The notes: a model not told the origin generated them from the sequence alone. A stretch of 64,000 nt of DNA from Ralstonia thomasii (GCF_958405895.1 NZ_CATZAR010000004.1); one strand, 5' to 3'; shown: positions 8,756 through 17,592, counted from the stretch's first letter. Translations and numbers: made by a program.

Positions 8756-9658
8756 TCAGGCGGGGAAGACCCCCGTCGACAGGTAACGATCGCCCCGGTC
8801 GCACACCACGAAAGCGATCGTCGCGTTCTCGACCTCCTCGGCCACACGCAGCGCCACGCACAACGCACCGGCGGCAGAGATCCCGCAGAAGATGCCCTCT
8901 TCACGCGCCATTCGACGTGCCATGTGCTCGGCGTCGGACTGGCTGACCGCCTCGGTGCGGTCGATGTACTTCGGATCGTAGATCTTCGGCATGTACGCTT
9001 CGGGCCACTTCCGGATACCCGGAATGCGCGAGCCTTCTTCCGGCTGTGCGCCAACGATCTGGATGTCAGCGTTCTTCTCTTTCAGAAAGCGCGAGACACC
9101 GGTAATCGTGCCCGTCGTACCCATCGCCGAAACGAAATGCGTGATGCGGCCTTCGGTGTCGCGCCACAGTTCGGGGCCGGTGGTCTCGTAATGCGCAAGC
9201 GGGTTGTCCGGGTTGGCAAACTGATCGAGGATGACGCCCTTGCCTTCCTTTTCCATCGCGTCGGCCAGGTCGCGCGCGTATTCCATGCCGCCCTTGACGG
9301 GGGTGAGGATGATCTCAGCGCCGTAAGCGGCCATGCTCTGGCGGCGCTCCACCGACAGGTCTTCCGGCATGATCAGCACCATCTTGTAACCACGCACCGC
9401 AGCGGCCATGGCCAGGGCAATGCCGGTGTTGCCCGACGTGGATTCGATCAGCGTGTCGCCCGGCTTGATGCGGCCGCGCGCTTCGGCGTGCTTGATCATG
9501 GACAGCGCAGGGCGATCCTTGACCGAACCGGCCGGGTTGTTGCCTTCGAGTTTGCCGAGGATGACATTACCGCGGCGCGCGTTGCCTTCGCCGGGAATGC
9601 GCTGGAGCTGAACCAGCGGCGTGTTGCCGATGGTGTCTTCGATCGTGAGATAGGCCAT
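8756..9658 (-). CDS. cysM: Cysteine synthase B (O-acetylserine sulfhydrylase)
   Basis: 300 residues from ATG 9658 (MAYLTIEDTIGNTPLVQLQR). PLP lysine 47 in NNPAGSVKDRPA, phosphate-binding loop ESTSGNTGIALA, and the C-terminal GISAAGAL. Makes cysteine from O-acetylserine and sulfide (B isozyme also accepts thiosulfate). Reading extends 20 codons upstream but those residues lack conservation. A TACAAT on the minus strand at 9685-9690 may be its -10 box. Separate from the ComEA-like gene by a terminator. Confidence 0.95.
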   Translation of the reverse strand: MAYLTIEDTIGNTPLVQLQRIPGEGNARRGNVILGKLEGNNPAGSVKDRPALSMIKHAEARGRIKPGDTLIESTSGNTGIALAMAAAVRGYKMVLIMPEDLSVERRQSMAAYGAEIILTPVKGGMEYARDLADAMEKEGKGVILDQFANPDNPLAHYETTGPELWRDTEGRITHFVSAMGTTGTITGVSRFLKEKNADIQIVGAQPEEGSRIPGIRKWPEAYMPKIYDPKYIDRTEAVSQSDAEHMARRMAREEGIFCGISAAGALCVALRVAEEVENATIAFVVCDRGDRYLSTGVFPA

Positions 9659-9721
9659 GATGCGTGGGGGACGGGAATTTGACCATTGTAATGCAGCCCA
9701 AAGCCCTCCCTCGCACATGGC

Positions 9722-9748
9722 AAAACGCCTCGCTCAGAGCGAGGCGTT
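9722..9748 (-). terminator. Terminator after the ComEA-like gene
   Basis: Near-perfect palindrome with 12-base arms (9724-9735 and 9737-9748) followed by TTTT on the minus strand, 23 bases past the stop codon at 9771. Confidence 0.75.
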
Positions 9749-9770
9749 GTCGGCAGCATGACCGGCGCGC

Positions 9771-10094
9771 TTACTTCTTCTTCGCGTCCTTACCGTCCTT
9801 CTTGGCGGCGGCCGGTGCCGGCGCAGGCGCTGCTGCTCCGAACGTCAGCCCCTCGTTTTCCAGCTTGGCGAGCGTCTTGCCGCCAATGCCGGACACGCGA
9901 GCCTTGAAGTCGGCGGCGTCCTTGTACGGACCGTTCTTGGTGCGCTCCTCAATGATCGACTTGGAACGCTTGGGGCCGATGCCGGATAGCGTCTCTAGCG
10001 CAGCGTGATCTGCGGTATTCACGTCGACGGCGGCCCAAGAGACCGACAGCATCGACAGCGACATCAACGCAGCAGCCAACAGCTTCTTCAACAT
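9771..10094 (-). CDS. ComEA-like helix-hairpin-helix DNA-binding protein
   Basis: 107 residues starting MLKKLLAAALMSLSMLSVSWA (signal peptide, cleavage near 21-22), then VDVNTADHAALETLSGIGPK and FKARVSGIGGKTLAKLENEG, the two GIG-type helix-hairpin-helix turns of the ComEA family, and an Ala/Pro/Lys tail (APAPAPAAAKKDGKDAKKK). Periplasmic DNA binding, in known members for uptake of transforming DNA. SD AAGGAG 9 bases before ATG 10094 fixes the start. Its leader carries a boxA-like element and a terminator hairpin (separate entries). No other competence gene is in the window. Confidence 0.9.
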   Translation of the reverse strand: MLKKLLAAALMSLSMLSVSWAAVDVNTADHAALETLSGIGPKRSKSIIEERTKNGPYKDAADFKARVSGIGGKTLAKLENEGLTFGAAAPAPAPAAAKKDGKDAKKK

Positions 10095-10116
10095 GTGCTT
10101 CTCCTTGGTGTTGGGA

Positions 10117-10145
10117 TGAAAAAACCGCCACATGAGGTGGCGGTT
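10117..10145 (-). terminator. Terminator-type hairpin between hldD and the ComEA-like gene
   Basis: 9-bp perfect stem (10123-10131 with 10137-10145), 5-base loop, then TTTTTT on the minus strand. It ends about 23 bases before the ComEA-like ATG, leaving no room for a promoter, so it lies either at the end of the hldD transcript or inside the ComEA leader. Confidence 0.8.
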
Positions 10146-10154
10146 TCGACACAT

Positions 10155-10164
10155 CTTAAAGAGC
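10155..10164 (-). promoter_or_regulatory. boxA-like antitermination sequence
   Basis: On the minus strand GCTCTTTAAG, in the wider context GATCGCTCTTTAAG. This agrees with the boxA of rRNA leaders (UGCUCUUUA) that binds NusB-NusE, and lies 9 bases before the terminator stem. Match is short; function is inference. Confidence 0.5.
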
Positions 10165-10231
10165 GATCTGGCAACGCCGCAGCGAACGGACAAAAATTCA
10201 CACGCTGTCTGATTGTTGGAGCGCTGGGCGA

Positions 10232-11227
10232 TCAGACCGGTTGCTTCAACAGCCACTGGCAGTAGCGCTCCACACCTTCCTGCACCGTGAGGAACGGCGC
10301 CGTGTAGCCCGCCGCACGCAGGCGCGATTGATCAGCCTGGGTGAAGCACTGGTACTTGCCACGCAACGCATCGGGAAATTTCACGTACTCGATCAGGCCT
10401 TCCTGAGCCAGTTCCTCGGTAGAAAGCGCCGGCTTGCCTTCGGCTCCGCGCAACGTGTTCATCACCGTCGTGGCGATGTCGTTGAACGGCTGCGCGCGGC
10501 CCGTGCCGAGATTGAAGATGCCCGACTTGTCCGGATTGTCGAAGAAGAAGAGGTTGACCTTGACCACATCTTCCACCGACACGAAATCGCGCATCTGGCC
10601 GCCTTGCGGGTAGCCGTTGTACTCGCCGAACAGCTTGACGGTACCTTCCGAGCGGAACTGGTTGAAGTTGTGGAACGCCACCGACGCCATGCGGCCTTTG
10701 TGCTGCTCGCGCGGGCCGTAGACGTTGAAGTAGCGGAAGCCGACGATCTGCGACAGCGCGGTCAGCATGACACGGCGCACAACTTGGTCGAACAGCAGCT
10801 TGGAGTAGCCATACACGTTCAGCGGCCGCTCGAACTCGGGCTCTTCGCGGAACGTTTCCGACGCGCCGTACGTGGCTGCCGACGAGGCATAGAGGAACTG
10901 CACGCCTTGGTCCAGACACGCGCGCATCACCGCCAGCGAGTAACGGTAATTGTTGTCCATCATGTAGCGGCCATCGGTCTCCATGGTGTCGGAGCAGGCG
11001 CCTTCATGGAAGATCGCGCGAACCTTGCCGAACTCGCCGCGCGCAAAGCGTTCGACAAAATCGGTCTTGTCCAGGTAGTCGCTGATCTGGCAGTCGACGA
11101 TGTTCTTGAACTTGTCGGCCCGCGTGAGGTTGTCGACGGCGATGATGTCGGTCTCGCCGCGCTCGTTTAGGCCCTTGACGATGTTGGCGCCGATAAAGCC
11201 GGCCGCGCCAGTGACGATGATGGTCAT
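10232..11227 (-). CDS. hldD: ADP-L-glycero-D-manno-heptose-6-epimerase
   Basis: 331 residues of the short-chain/extended Rossmann family: TGAAGFIGANIV at 6-17 binds NADP, SSAATYG and the YGYSK catalytic pair at 139-143. Converts ADP-D,D-heptose to ADP-L,D-heptose, the donor for the LPS inner core. Follows rfaE1 by 18 bases on the same strand, so the two heptose genes are co-transcribed, probably also with ugd and lapAB. Confidence 0.97.
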   Translation of the reverse strand: MTIIVTGAAGFIGANIVKGLNERGETDIIAVDNLTRADKFKNIVDCQISDYLDKTDFVERFARGEFGKVRAIFHEGACSDTMETDGRYMMDNNYRYSLAVMRACLDQGVQFLYASSAATYGASETFREEPEFERPLNVYGYSKLLFDQVVRRVMLTALSQIVGFRYFNVYGPREQHKGRMASVAFHNFNQFRSEGTVKLFGEYNGYPQGGQMRDFVSVEDVVKVNLFFFDNPDKSGIFNLGTGRAQPFNDIATTVMNTLRGAEGKPALSTEELAQEGLIEYVKFPDALRGKYQCFTQADQSRLRAAGYTAPFLTVQEGVERYCQWLLKQPV

Positions 11228-11245
11228 GATCCGTTGATCAGGTGA

Positions 11246-12178
11246 TCAGTTGAAGAGTTCTGCGTGGGTGACGACAGCCGTGCCCAGCTTGCCGACCACG
11301 ATGCCGCCTGCGCGATTCGCGTACTGCACGGCTTCCTTGATGTTGGCGCCTGCGCCCAGCAGCGTGGCCAGCGTAGCGATCACCGTATCGCCCGCGCCCG
11401 AGACGTCGAACACCTCTCGCGCCTGCGCTGACACGTGCAGCACCTCGTGCTCGGTGTAGAGCGTCATGCCTTCTTCGGAGCGTGTGAGCAGCAACGCTTC
11501 GAGCTGCAGCTCCCGGCGCAGATTCTGTGCCCGGATGGTCAGGTCCTGCTCCGACTTCCACGAGCCCACCACCTGGCGCATTTCAGCGCGATTGGGCGTG
11601 ATCATGGTGGCGCCCCTGTAGCGCGAGTAGTCGTCGCCCTTCGGGTCGACCAGCACGCGGCGGCCTGCCTGGCGCGACGCCTCAATCATCTTGCCGACAT
11701 GCGTGAGACCGCCCTTGCCGTAGTCCGACAGCACCACCACGTCGTGCTGCGGCACCAGCGTGGCGAAACGATCGAGCACCGACATCAGCACTTCGTGCGT
11801 GGGCGCGTTCTCGAAATCGACGCGAATCAATTGCTGCTGACGAGCCAGCACGCGCAGTTTGATCGTCGTGTTGACTGCCGGATCACGATGCAGGTGACCG
11901 GTGACGTGGCTTTCGCCGAGCAGCGTTTCGATGCTGCGGCCCGGCTCGTCGTCGCCGACCACACCGAGCATGGCTGCCTGCGCACCGAGCGCCGCCACGT
12001 TGCGCGCCACGTTGGCGGCACCGCCGAGACGTTCGTCCTGGCGCTTGATCTGCACGACCGGTACCGGCGCTTCGGGCGAAATCCGATCGACGTCTCCAAA
12101 CCAGTAGCGGTCGAGCATCATGTCGCCGACCACGAGGATACGGGCGGCGTGGATCTGTTCGGAAGCGAGCGTGGTCAT
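11246..12178 (-). CDS. rfaE1: D-glycero-beta-D-manno-heptose-7-phosphate kinase (RfaE domain I)
   Basis: 310 residues of the PfkB/ribokinase fold: ILVVGDMMLDRYWFGDVDRI at the N-terminus, GGAANVARNVAALG, and the phosphoryl-transfer motif DVSGAGDTVIATLA near residue 255. Phosphorylates heptose-7-phosphate at C1 in ADP-heptose synthesis. In enteric bacteria this domain is fused to an adenylyltransferase (HldE); here only the kinase is present, so the adenylyltransferase must be encoded elsewhere. Confidence 0.95.
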   Translation of the reverse strand: MTTLASEQIHAARILVVGDMMLDRYWFGDVDRISPEAPVPVVQIKRQDERLGGAANVARNVAALGAQAAMLGVVGDDEPGRSIETLLGESHVTGHLHRDPAVNTTIKLRVLARQQQLIRVDFENAPTHEVLMSVLDRFATLVPQHDVVVLSDYGKGGLTHVGKMIEASRQAGRRVLVDPKGDDYSRYRGATMITPNRAEMRQVVGSWKSEQDLTIRAQNLRRELQLEALLLTRSEEGMTLYTEHEVLHVSAQAREVFDVSGAGDTVIATLATLLGAGANIKEAVQYANRAGGIVVGKLGTAVVTHAELFN

Positions 12179-12214
12179 GAGTCTGGGCGTCGGCAGCGGC
12201 CGGTGGGTCGGTGA

Positions 12215-13579
12215 TTACGATTGGGTGGAGCGCCCGATGGCCTGATATTCAAAGCCCGCATCGCGCATGGCTTGCGGCTCGAACAGATTGCGGCCGTCGA
12301 ACACCATCGGCGTCTTCAACAGGGCCTTCACGGCGTTGAAGTCCGGGCTGCGGAACGCCTTCCACTCGGTCACGATGACCAGTGCGTCGGCATCCTTAAG
12401 CGCGTCCATCTGACCGGCGCAGAACGCCACGCGTTCCAGTTGTTCCGAAGAAAGATCAAGCCCCAGCGCATGGCGGGCCTCTTCCATCGCAACCGGGTCA
12501 TACACCTGCACGCGCGCGCCACGCGCCAGCAGCGCAGCAATCAGGTTGCGGCTCGGTGCTTCGCGCATGTCGTCGGTGTTCGGCTTGAACGCCAGACCCC
12601 AGATGGCGAACGTGCGGCCGGTCAGGTCGGCACCCATGCGGTCTTCGATCTTGCCGACCAGCACTTCCTTCTGCTTGTCGTTGACGGCCTCAACGGCTTC
12701 CAGCACGTGCAGCGTCTGACCGTACTCCTGCGCCGTGCGCACCAGCGCCTGCACGTCCTTCGGGAAACACGACCCGCCGTAGCCGGTGCCGGCGTAGAGG
12801 AAGCTGTAGCCGATACGCGGGTCGGAACCGATGCCCAGGCGAACGAGTTCAATGTCCGCGCCCACCTTGTCGGCCAGATTGGCCATCTCGTTCATGAACG
12901 AGATGCGCGTGGCCAGCATCGAATTGGCGGCGTACTTGGTGAATTCGGCGGAGCGCACGTCCATGTAGAACGTGCGCTCATGGTTGCGATTGAACGGCGC
13001 GTAAAGCGTACGCATGATGGCCTTGGCACGCAGGCCATTGTTATCGCCATACGTGCCAAGCACGATGCGGTCCGGGCGCATGAAGTCGTCCACCGCGGCG
13101 CCTTCTTTCAGGAATTCGGGGTTCGACACGACCGAGAAGCCGATGTCAGACTTGCCGCGCGTAGCAAGCACTTCACCCACTGCAGCGCGCACCTTGTCGC
13201 CCGTTCCCACCGGCACCGTCGATTTGTCGACAATCACCTTGAAGCCCGTCATGTGCTGGGCGATGTTGCGGGCGGCCGCCAACACGTACTTCAGGTCGGC
13301 CGAGCCGTCTTCATCGGGCGGCGTGCCCACAGCGATGAACTGCACGTCGCCGTGCGCCACGCTGGCAGCCACGTCGGTCGAAAACTGGATGCGGCCGGCC
13401 GCGCGATTACGCTCGATCAACTCCTTCAGTCCCGGTTCGTAGATGGGCACGCCGCCGGCGTTGAGCAGGTCGATCTTCTTCTGGTCGACGTCGAGACAGA
13501 ACACATCGTTGCCCAGCTCCGCCAGACATGCGCCGGTGACTAGTCCGACATAACCGCTACCGATGATGGTGATTTTCAT
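12215..13579 (-). CDS. ugd: UDP-glucose 6-dehydrogenase
   Basis: 454 residues from ATG 13579 (MKITIIGSGYVGLVTGACLA). NAD-binding GxGxxG at 7-12, DKSTVPVGTGDKV near 118-130, catalytic cysteine 271 in GYGGSCFPKDV, and C-terminal WGLAFKPNTDDMREAPS. Oxidises UDP-glucose to UDP-glucuronate for surface polysaccharide or lipid A decoration. The frame reaches 16 codons upstream without conservation. Adjacent heptose genes support an envelope polysaccharide role. Confidence 0.96.
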   Translation of the reverse strand: MKITIIGSGYVGLVTGACLAELGNDVFCLDVDQKKIDLLNAGGVPIYEPGLKELIERNRAAGRIQFSTDVAASVAHGDVQFIAVGTPPDEDGSADLKYVLAAARNIAQHMTGFKVIVDKSTVPVGTGDKVRAAVGEVLATRGKSDIGFSVVSNPEFLKEGAAVDDFMRPDRIVLGTYGDNNGLRAKAIMRTLYAPFNRNHERTFYMDVRSAEFTKYAANSMLATRISFMNEMANLADKVGADIELVRLGIGSDPRIGYSFLYAGTGYGGSCFPKDVQALVRTAQEYGQTLHVLEAVEAVNDKQKEVLVGKIEDRMGADLTGRTFAIWGLAFKPNTDDMREAPSRNLIAALLARGARVQVYDPVAMEEARHALGLDLSSEQLERVAFCAGQMDALKDADALVIVTEWKAFRSPDFNAVKALLKTPMVFDGRNLFEPQAMRDAGFEYQAIGRSTQS

Positions 13580-13645
13580 ACGAACACTTAAAGATTGAAA
13601 AAGCGCCAGCGCGGCCGTTGCACACACCTGCCGCGCCGGACTGAA

Positions 13646-14920
13646 TTACATGCTGGCGCCGCCACTGCCGCCGAGCGTCTCGGTACGACGCGGAGCATAC
13701 GTTTCCCAGCGGTTGCAGCCCGGGCACTGCCAATAGAACAGGCGCGCACGGAATCCGCACTCCTGGCAGGTATAGCGCGCCAGGTTGCGCGTACGGCTTT
13801 GCAGCAGATCGCGAATCGCGCCGAGATCCTGCGCGCGCTGGATGTCAGCATTGCTGCCCGCCTCAACCGGATCCGCCAACGCACTCTCGGCTACGTCGGC
13901 CGTCGCAGGTGCTTCATGGCCGACCGCCTCGGACGCGCGCGTCGCCTCGGCTTCCACCAGCCGCGTCAGCGCCACCAACGAGGGCTGACGGCGGATCTGG
14001 TCGCGCATCAGCGCCACGGCATCGTCGATACCGTGCACGTCCAGTTCGTATTTGTAGACTGTATCGAGCAGTTCGGGGCCCAGCCGTGCGTCCATCTTGG
14101 AGCGCAACCAGGCGAGCCCCTCTGCGGCACGACCAAGCTGCGTGTACGCCTTCATCAGCCGTTCGGCCACCAAGGGCAAGAACGCAGTGTTTTGCTGTTC
14201 GATGCTACGCCAACGCTTGATGGCGCCTTCAACATCGCCCTGCCCTTGCGACACATCGCCCAACTGAATGGTGGCTCGCACATTCTTGGGATTCTCCTGA
14301 AGGGCACGTTCCAACCATTCGATGGCGGTCGGCACGTCCTTGCGCTGCAGCGCTTCCTGCGCGACCTCGCAGCAGAACTGCGCGATTTGCACGGCGTAAT
14401 CCTTGCCTTGCAGCTTCTGCAATTCACGCGCAGCTTCAATGGCTTTGCGCCACTCTTTCTCGACTTCGTACAACTCCAGCAGCACGCGCTTGGCTGGCTC
14501 GGCAAATGTGCCTTCCATCAGCATGCGCAGGGATTCCTCGGCGCGATCCAGCAAGCCCGCGCGCAGGAAATCCTGCCCCAGTTCAAACAACGCGTGATCG
14601 CGCTCATTGGGGGGCAGATCGGGGCGATTGACGAGATTTTGGTGAACGCGAATGGCGCGTTCGGTTTCGCCGCGCCGACGAAACAGGCTGCCGAGCGCAA
14701 AGTGCAACTCGGTAGTCTCCGGGTCCAGCCGCGCAACTTCAATGAAAGCGTCGATGGCCTTGTCCGGCTGCTCGTTGAGCAGGAAATTCAGGCCCTTGAA
14801 ATACGAGCGCGGCAGCGACGATTGTTCGGTGCGCAACTGGCGGGCATCGAGTCGGGCAGCCGCCCAGCCCAAGCCAAACACCAGCGGGATGGCCAACAGC
14901 CACCAGAGATCAAAATCCAT
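13646..14920 (-). CDS. lapB: Lipopolysaccharide assembly protein LapB (YciM)
   Basis: 424 residues: one N-terminal membrane helix (WWLLAIPLVFGLGWAAA), a run of TPR repeats across about 60-370, and a C-terminal rubredoxin-type zinc ribbon YTCQECGF...CPGCNRW. Known members hold FtsH and LpxC together at the inner membrane to limit LPS synthesis. Starts 3 bases after the lapA stop, the conserved lapA-lapB pairing. Slightly longer than E. coli LapB (389), mainly from an Ala/Glu-rich insert before the zinc ribbon. Confidence 0.94.
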   Translation of the reverse strand: MDFDLWWLLAIPLVFGLGWAAARLDARQLRTEQSSLPRSYFKGLNFLLNEQPDKAIDAFIEVARLDPETTELHFALGSLFRRRGETERAIRVHQNLVNRPDLPPNERDHALFELGQDFLRAGLLDRAEESLRMLMEGTFAEPAKRVLLELYEVEKEWRKAIEAARELQKLQGKDYAVQIAQFCCEVAQEALQRKDVPTAIEWLERALQENPKNVRATIQLGDVSQGQGDVEGAIKRWRSIEQQNTAFLPLVAERLMKAYTQLGRAAEGLAWLRSKMDARLGPELLDTVYKYELDVHGIDDAVALMRDQIRRQPSLVALTRLVEAEATRASEAVGHEAPATADVAESALADPVEAGSNADIQRAQDLGAIRDLLQSRTRNLARYTCQECGFRARLFYWQCPGCNRWETYAPRRTETLGGSGGASM

Positions 14921-14923
14921 GCG

Positions 14924-15247
14924 TCAGACCTTGGGGCCGGGAACGTGATACGGAGAGTCGGCAACCACGGGCGTCGGCACCTCGGTCACCTCTTCGGCCT
15001 TCTTCATGCGACCGATCTGGCGACGCAGGCGGCTTGCCGTAAAGCGATGCCGCATCACGCGCGGCGCCATCGCCAGCATGGCCAGCAAGATGCCGGCAAC
15101 AAAGAACGCCAAGGCAATCAAGATCAACGGTGCGTGCCAGACCACGCCAAACGGCAGCACGAGCGAGACTTCCGCCGTGTTGTGCAGTGCCAGCACGAAG
15201 AGCAGCACAAACAACAAGATGCGGATGACCCAGACGAGAAATTTCAT
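14924..15247 (-). CDS. lapA: LapA-domain inner membrane protein (YciS)
   Basis: 107 residues with two membrane helices (about 3-22 and 41-65), the LapA/DUF1049 pattern ending in a charged cytoplasmic tail with RLRRQIGRMKKAEE coiled coil. Partner of LapB; the two are adjacent with a 3-base gap. A TACAAT box at 15311-15316 on the minus strand is a plausible promoter, and a terminator separates it from ihfB. Confidence 0.88.
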   Translation of the reverse strand: MKFLVWVIRILLFVLLFVLALHNTAEVSLVLPFGVVWHAPLILIALAFFVAGILLAMLAMAPRVMRHRFTASRLRRQIGRMKKAEEVTEVPTPVVADSPYHVPGPKV

Positions 15248-15310
15248 GCGGATTCGGAAACGGGCGGCGGTGCAGCAGCCGGATGCGGCACGATTGCCGA
15301 GTTGTGCCGC

Positions 15311-15316
15311 ATTGTA
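15311..15316 (-). promoter_or_regulatory. Candidate -10 box for lapA-lapB
   Basis: TACAAT on the minus strand in the context ATCCGCTACAATGC, identical over 13 bases to the mltB promoter region. Lies 64 bases before the lapA start and after the ihfB terminator. Confidence 0.45.
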
Positions 15317-15370
15317 GCGGATTCACATGGCGGCCAGCCACGCCAGGCTTGGCGGCAGACAAGCATTGCC

Positions 15371-15402
15371 TAAACAAAAAACGCCCCGGCAAGCGGGGCG
15401 TT
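15371..15402 (-). terminator. Terminator after ihfB
   Basis: 8-bp perfect GC-rich stem (15380-15387 with 15395-15402) followed by TTTTTGTTT on the minus strand, 28 bases past the ihfB stop. Confidence 0.85.
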
Positions 15403-15429
15403 CCTGAAACTACCAAGTGCTACCTGGCC

Positions 15430-15858
15430 TCAGCGCGACATGGCCAGCGGCACCGCCGTGTCTACCGGAAAACCGGCAGCCTGGCGGGAGCTGTCAACCT
15501 GTCGCGCAGCCTTTACAGCCGCGAGCGACACGGCAGACTCGCCCTCCGAAGAAGGCTCGCCTTGTCGCTCAAGGCTGCGGTCAACCCGTTCGCGCAACTC
15601 CTTGCCGGCCTTGAAATGCGGTACCCGCTTTTCGGGTACCAGCACCTTCTCGCCAGACTTGGGATTGCGACCGACACGCGGCGGACGACGATTCAGACCA
15701 AAACTGCCAAATCCGCGGATCTCGATGCGGTGGCCGTCCGCCAAGGCGTCGGACATCGCATCGAGGATCGTCTTAACCGCGATATCCGCATCCCGCAGCA
15801 GCAGCTGCGGAAAGCGAGCGGCCAGCTTTTCCACGAGTTCGGACTTGGTCATGGGCAT
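15430..15858 (-). CDS. ihfB: Integration host factor subunit beta
   Basis: 142 residues. The first 95 or so are IHF beta: MTKSELVEKLAARFPQLL after an extra MP, EIRGFGSFGLNRRPPRVGRNP (DNA-intercalating beta arms) and PHFKAGKELRERV. The remaining 45 residues are a Glu/Ser/Ala-rich extension without a recognised fold; E. coli IhfB is 94 residues. Bends DNA as a heterodimer with IHF alpha. Start at 15858 is supported by GAGGA 10 bases upstream; 15852 is the alternative. Downstream of rpsA by 45 bases, the conserved order. Confidence 0.95.
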   Translation of the reverse strand: MPMTKSELVEKLAARFPQLLLRDADIAVKTILDAMSDALADGHRIEIRGFGSFGLNRRPPRVGRNPKSGEKVLVPEKRVPHFKAGKELRERVDRSLERQGEPSSEGESAVSLAAVKAARQVDSSRQAAGFPVDTAVPLAMSR

Positions 15859-15903
15859 CGTGCGCGCGTCCTCGTCGTTCTTTAGGGTCGACCCGGTGGA
15901 TGC

Positions 15904-17592
15904 TTACTGGTTGGTCTCGTTCAGCTTGGCCTTCAGCAGCGCGCCGAGATTCGTGGTACCAGCTGCGCCGGTATCCGCCGAGAACTTCTGCATCGCTTCC
16001 TGTTGGTCGGCGCTGTCCTTCGCCTTGATGGAGACGTTGATGTTGCGCGACTTACGATCGATGTTGACGATCATCGCGGTCATCGTTTCGCCTTCCTTCA
16101 GCACGTTGCGGGCATCTTCCACGCGGTCGCTCGAGATTTCCGAGGCGCGCAGGTAGCCTTCCACGTCGTCAGCCAGCTGCACCACGGCACCCTTCGGATC
16201 AACGGCCTTGATCGTGACCTGCACGATCGAACCCTTGTCGTTGGTCGAGATGAAGTTGTTGAACGGATCGCCCGACAGTTGCTTGATACCCAGCGAGATG
16301 CGTTCCTTGTCGACATCGATGGCCAGCACAACGGCTTCCACTTCGTCGCCCTTCTTGTACTTGCGAACGGCTTCTTCGCCAGTCTCTTGCCACGACAGGT
16401 CCGACAGGTGCACCAGGCCGTCGATGCCGCCCGGCAGACCGATGAACACGCCGAAGTCGGTGATCGACTTGATCTGGCCAGCCAGCTTGTCGCCCTTCTT
16501 CTGGTTGCGTGCGAAATCGTCCCACGGGTTGGCCTTGCACTGCTTCATGCCCAGGCTGATACGACGTTTGTCTTCGTCGATATCCAGAACCATGACTTCC
16601 ACTTCGTCGCCCAGCTGGACAACCTTCGACGGGGCCACGTTCTTGTTCGTCCAGTCCATTTCCGACACGTGGACCAGGCCTTCGATACCGGCTTCGATCT
16701 CTACAAACGCGCCGTAGTCGGTCAGGTTGGTGACCTTGCCGAACAGGCGGGTGCCTTGCGGGTAGCGGCGCGAGATGCCGACCCACGGATCTTCGCCCAA
16801 CTGCTTGACGCCCAGCGAGACGCGGTTCTTCTCTTGGTCGAACTTGAGGATCTTGGCGGTGATTTCCTGGCCAACCGACAGCACTTCGCTCGGGTGACGG
16901 ACACGACGCCATGCCAGGTCGGTGATGTGCAGCAGACCGTCGATGCCACCCAGATCCACGAACGCGCCGTAGTCGGTGATGTTCTTGACGATACCGTTGA
17001 CGATCGCACCTTCCTTGAGCGTTTCCATCAGCTTCTGACGCTCTTCGCCCAGCGTGGCTTCAACCACGGCACGGCGCGACAGCACAACGTTGTTGCGCTT
17101 GCGGTCCAGCTTGATGACCTTGAATTCGAGGGTCTTGCCTTCGTACGGCGTGGTGTCCTTGATCGGACGCACGTCGACGAGCGAACCCGGCAGGAATGCA
17201 CGAATACCGTTGACCATGACGGTCAGGCCGCCCTTGACCTTGCCGGTCACGGTACCGGAGATGATCTCGCCGGATTCCAGTGCCTTCTCAAGGTTCAGCC
17301 ACGAAGCCAGACGCTTGGCCTTGTCGCGCGACAGGATGGTGTCGCCGTAGCCGTTTTCCAGCGCGTCGATTGCGACCGAAACGTAGTCGCCGACTTGCAC
17401 TTCCAGCTCGCCCTGATCGTTCAGGAACTCTTCGACCGGAACAAAAGCTTCAGACTTCAGGCCCGCGTTCACAACGACGAAGTTGTGGTCAATACGCACA
17501 ACTTCCGCAGAGATCACTTCGCCAGCCTTCATATTGGACTTGGCGATCGACTCTTCGAACAGGGCGGCAAAAGATTCGTTAGTTTGGGACAT
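15904..17592 (-). CDS. rpsA: 30S ribosomal protein S1
   Basis: 562 residues from ATG 17592 (MSQTNESFAALFEESIAK). Six S1/OB repeats are visible; the last four contain the conserved DYGAFVDLGG, DYGAFVEIEAG, DFGVFIGLPGG-type strands. Binds mRNA and docks it on the 30S subunit. Lies between cmk and ihfB as in many proteobacteria. There is no Shine-Dalgarno; the ATG is preceded by TATTTTTT, a U-rich tract, and a small GGCAT/ATGCC hairpin (17601-17619). In E. coli the rpsA leader also lacks a good SD and mediates autoregulation; that is inferred here. Confidence 0.97.
   Translation of the reverse strand: MSQTNESFAALFEESIAKSNMKAGEVISAEVVRIDHNFVVVNAGLKSEAFVPVEEFLNDQGELEVQVGDYVSVAIDALENGYGDTILSRDKAKRLASWLNLEKALESGEIISGTVTGKVKGGLTVMVNGIRAFLPGSLVDVRPIKDTTPYEGKTLEFKVIKLDRKRNNVVLSRRAVVEATLGEERQKLMETLKEGAIVNGIVKNITDYGAFVDLGGIDGLLHITDLAWRRVRHPSEVLSVGQEITAKILKFDQEKNRVSLGVKQLGEDPWVGISRRYPQGTRLFGKVTNLTDYGAFVEIEAGIEGLVHVSEMDWTNKNVAPSKVVQLGDEVEVMVLDIDEDKRRISLGMKQCKANPWDDFARNQKKGDKLAGQIKSITDFGVFIGLPGGIDGLVHLSDLSWQETGEEAVRKYKKGDEVEAVVLAIDVDKERISLGIKQLSGDPFNNFISTNDKGSIVQVTIKAVDPKGAVVQLADDVEGYLRASEISSDRVEDARNVLKEGETMTAMIVNIDRKSRNINVSIKAKDSADQQEAMQKFSADTGAAGTTNLGALLKAKLNETNQ

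Noticed and set aside
13595..15373. A 592-residue plus-strand open frame
   Set aside because: Antisense to lapB/lapA and partly ugd; composition is that of a shadow and no domain is recognisable.
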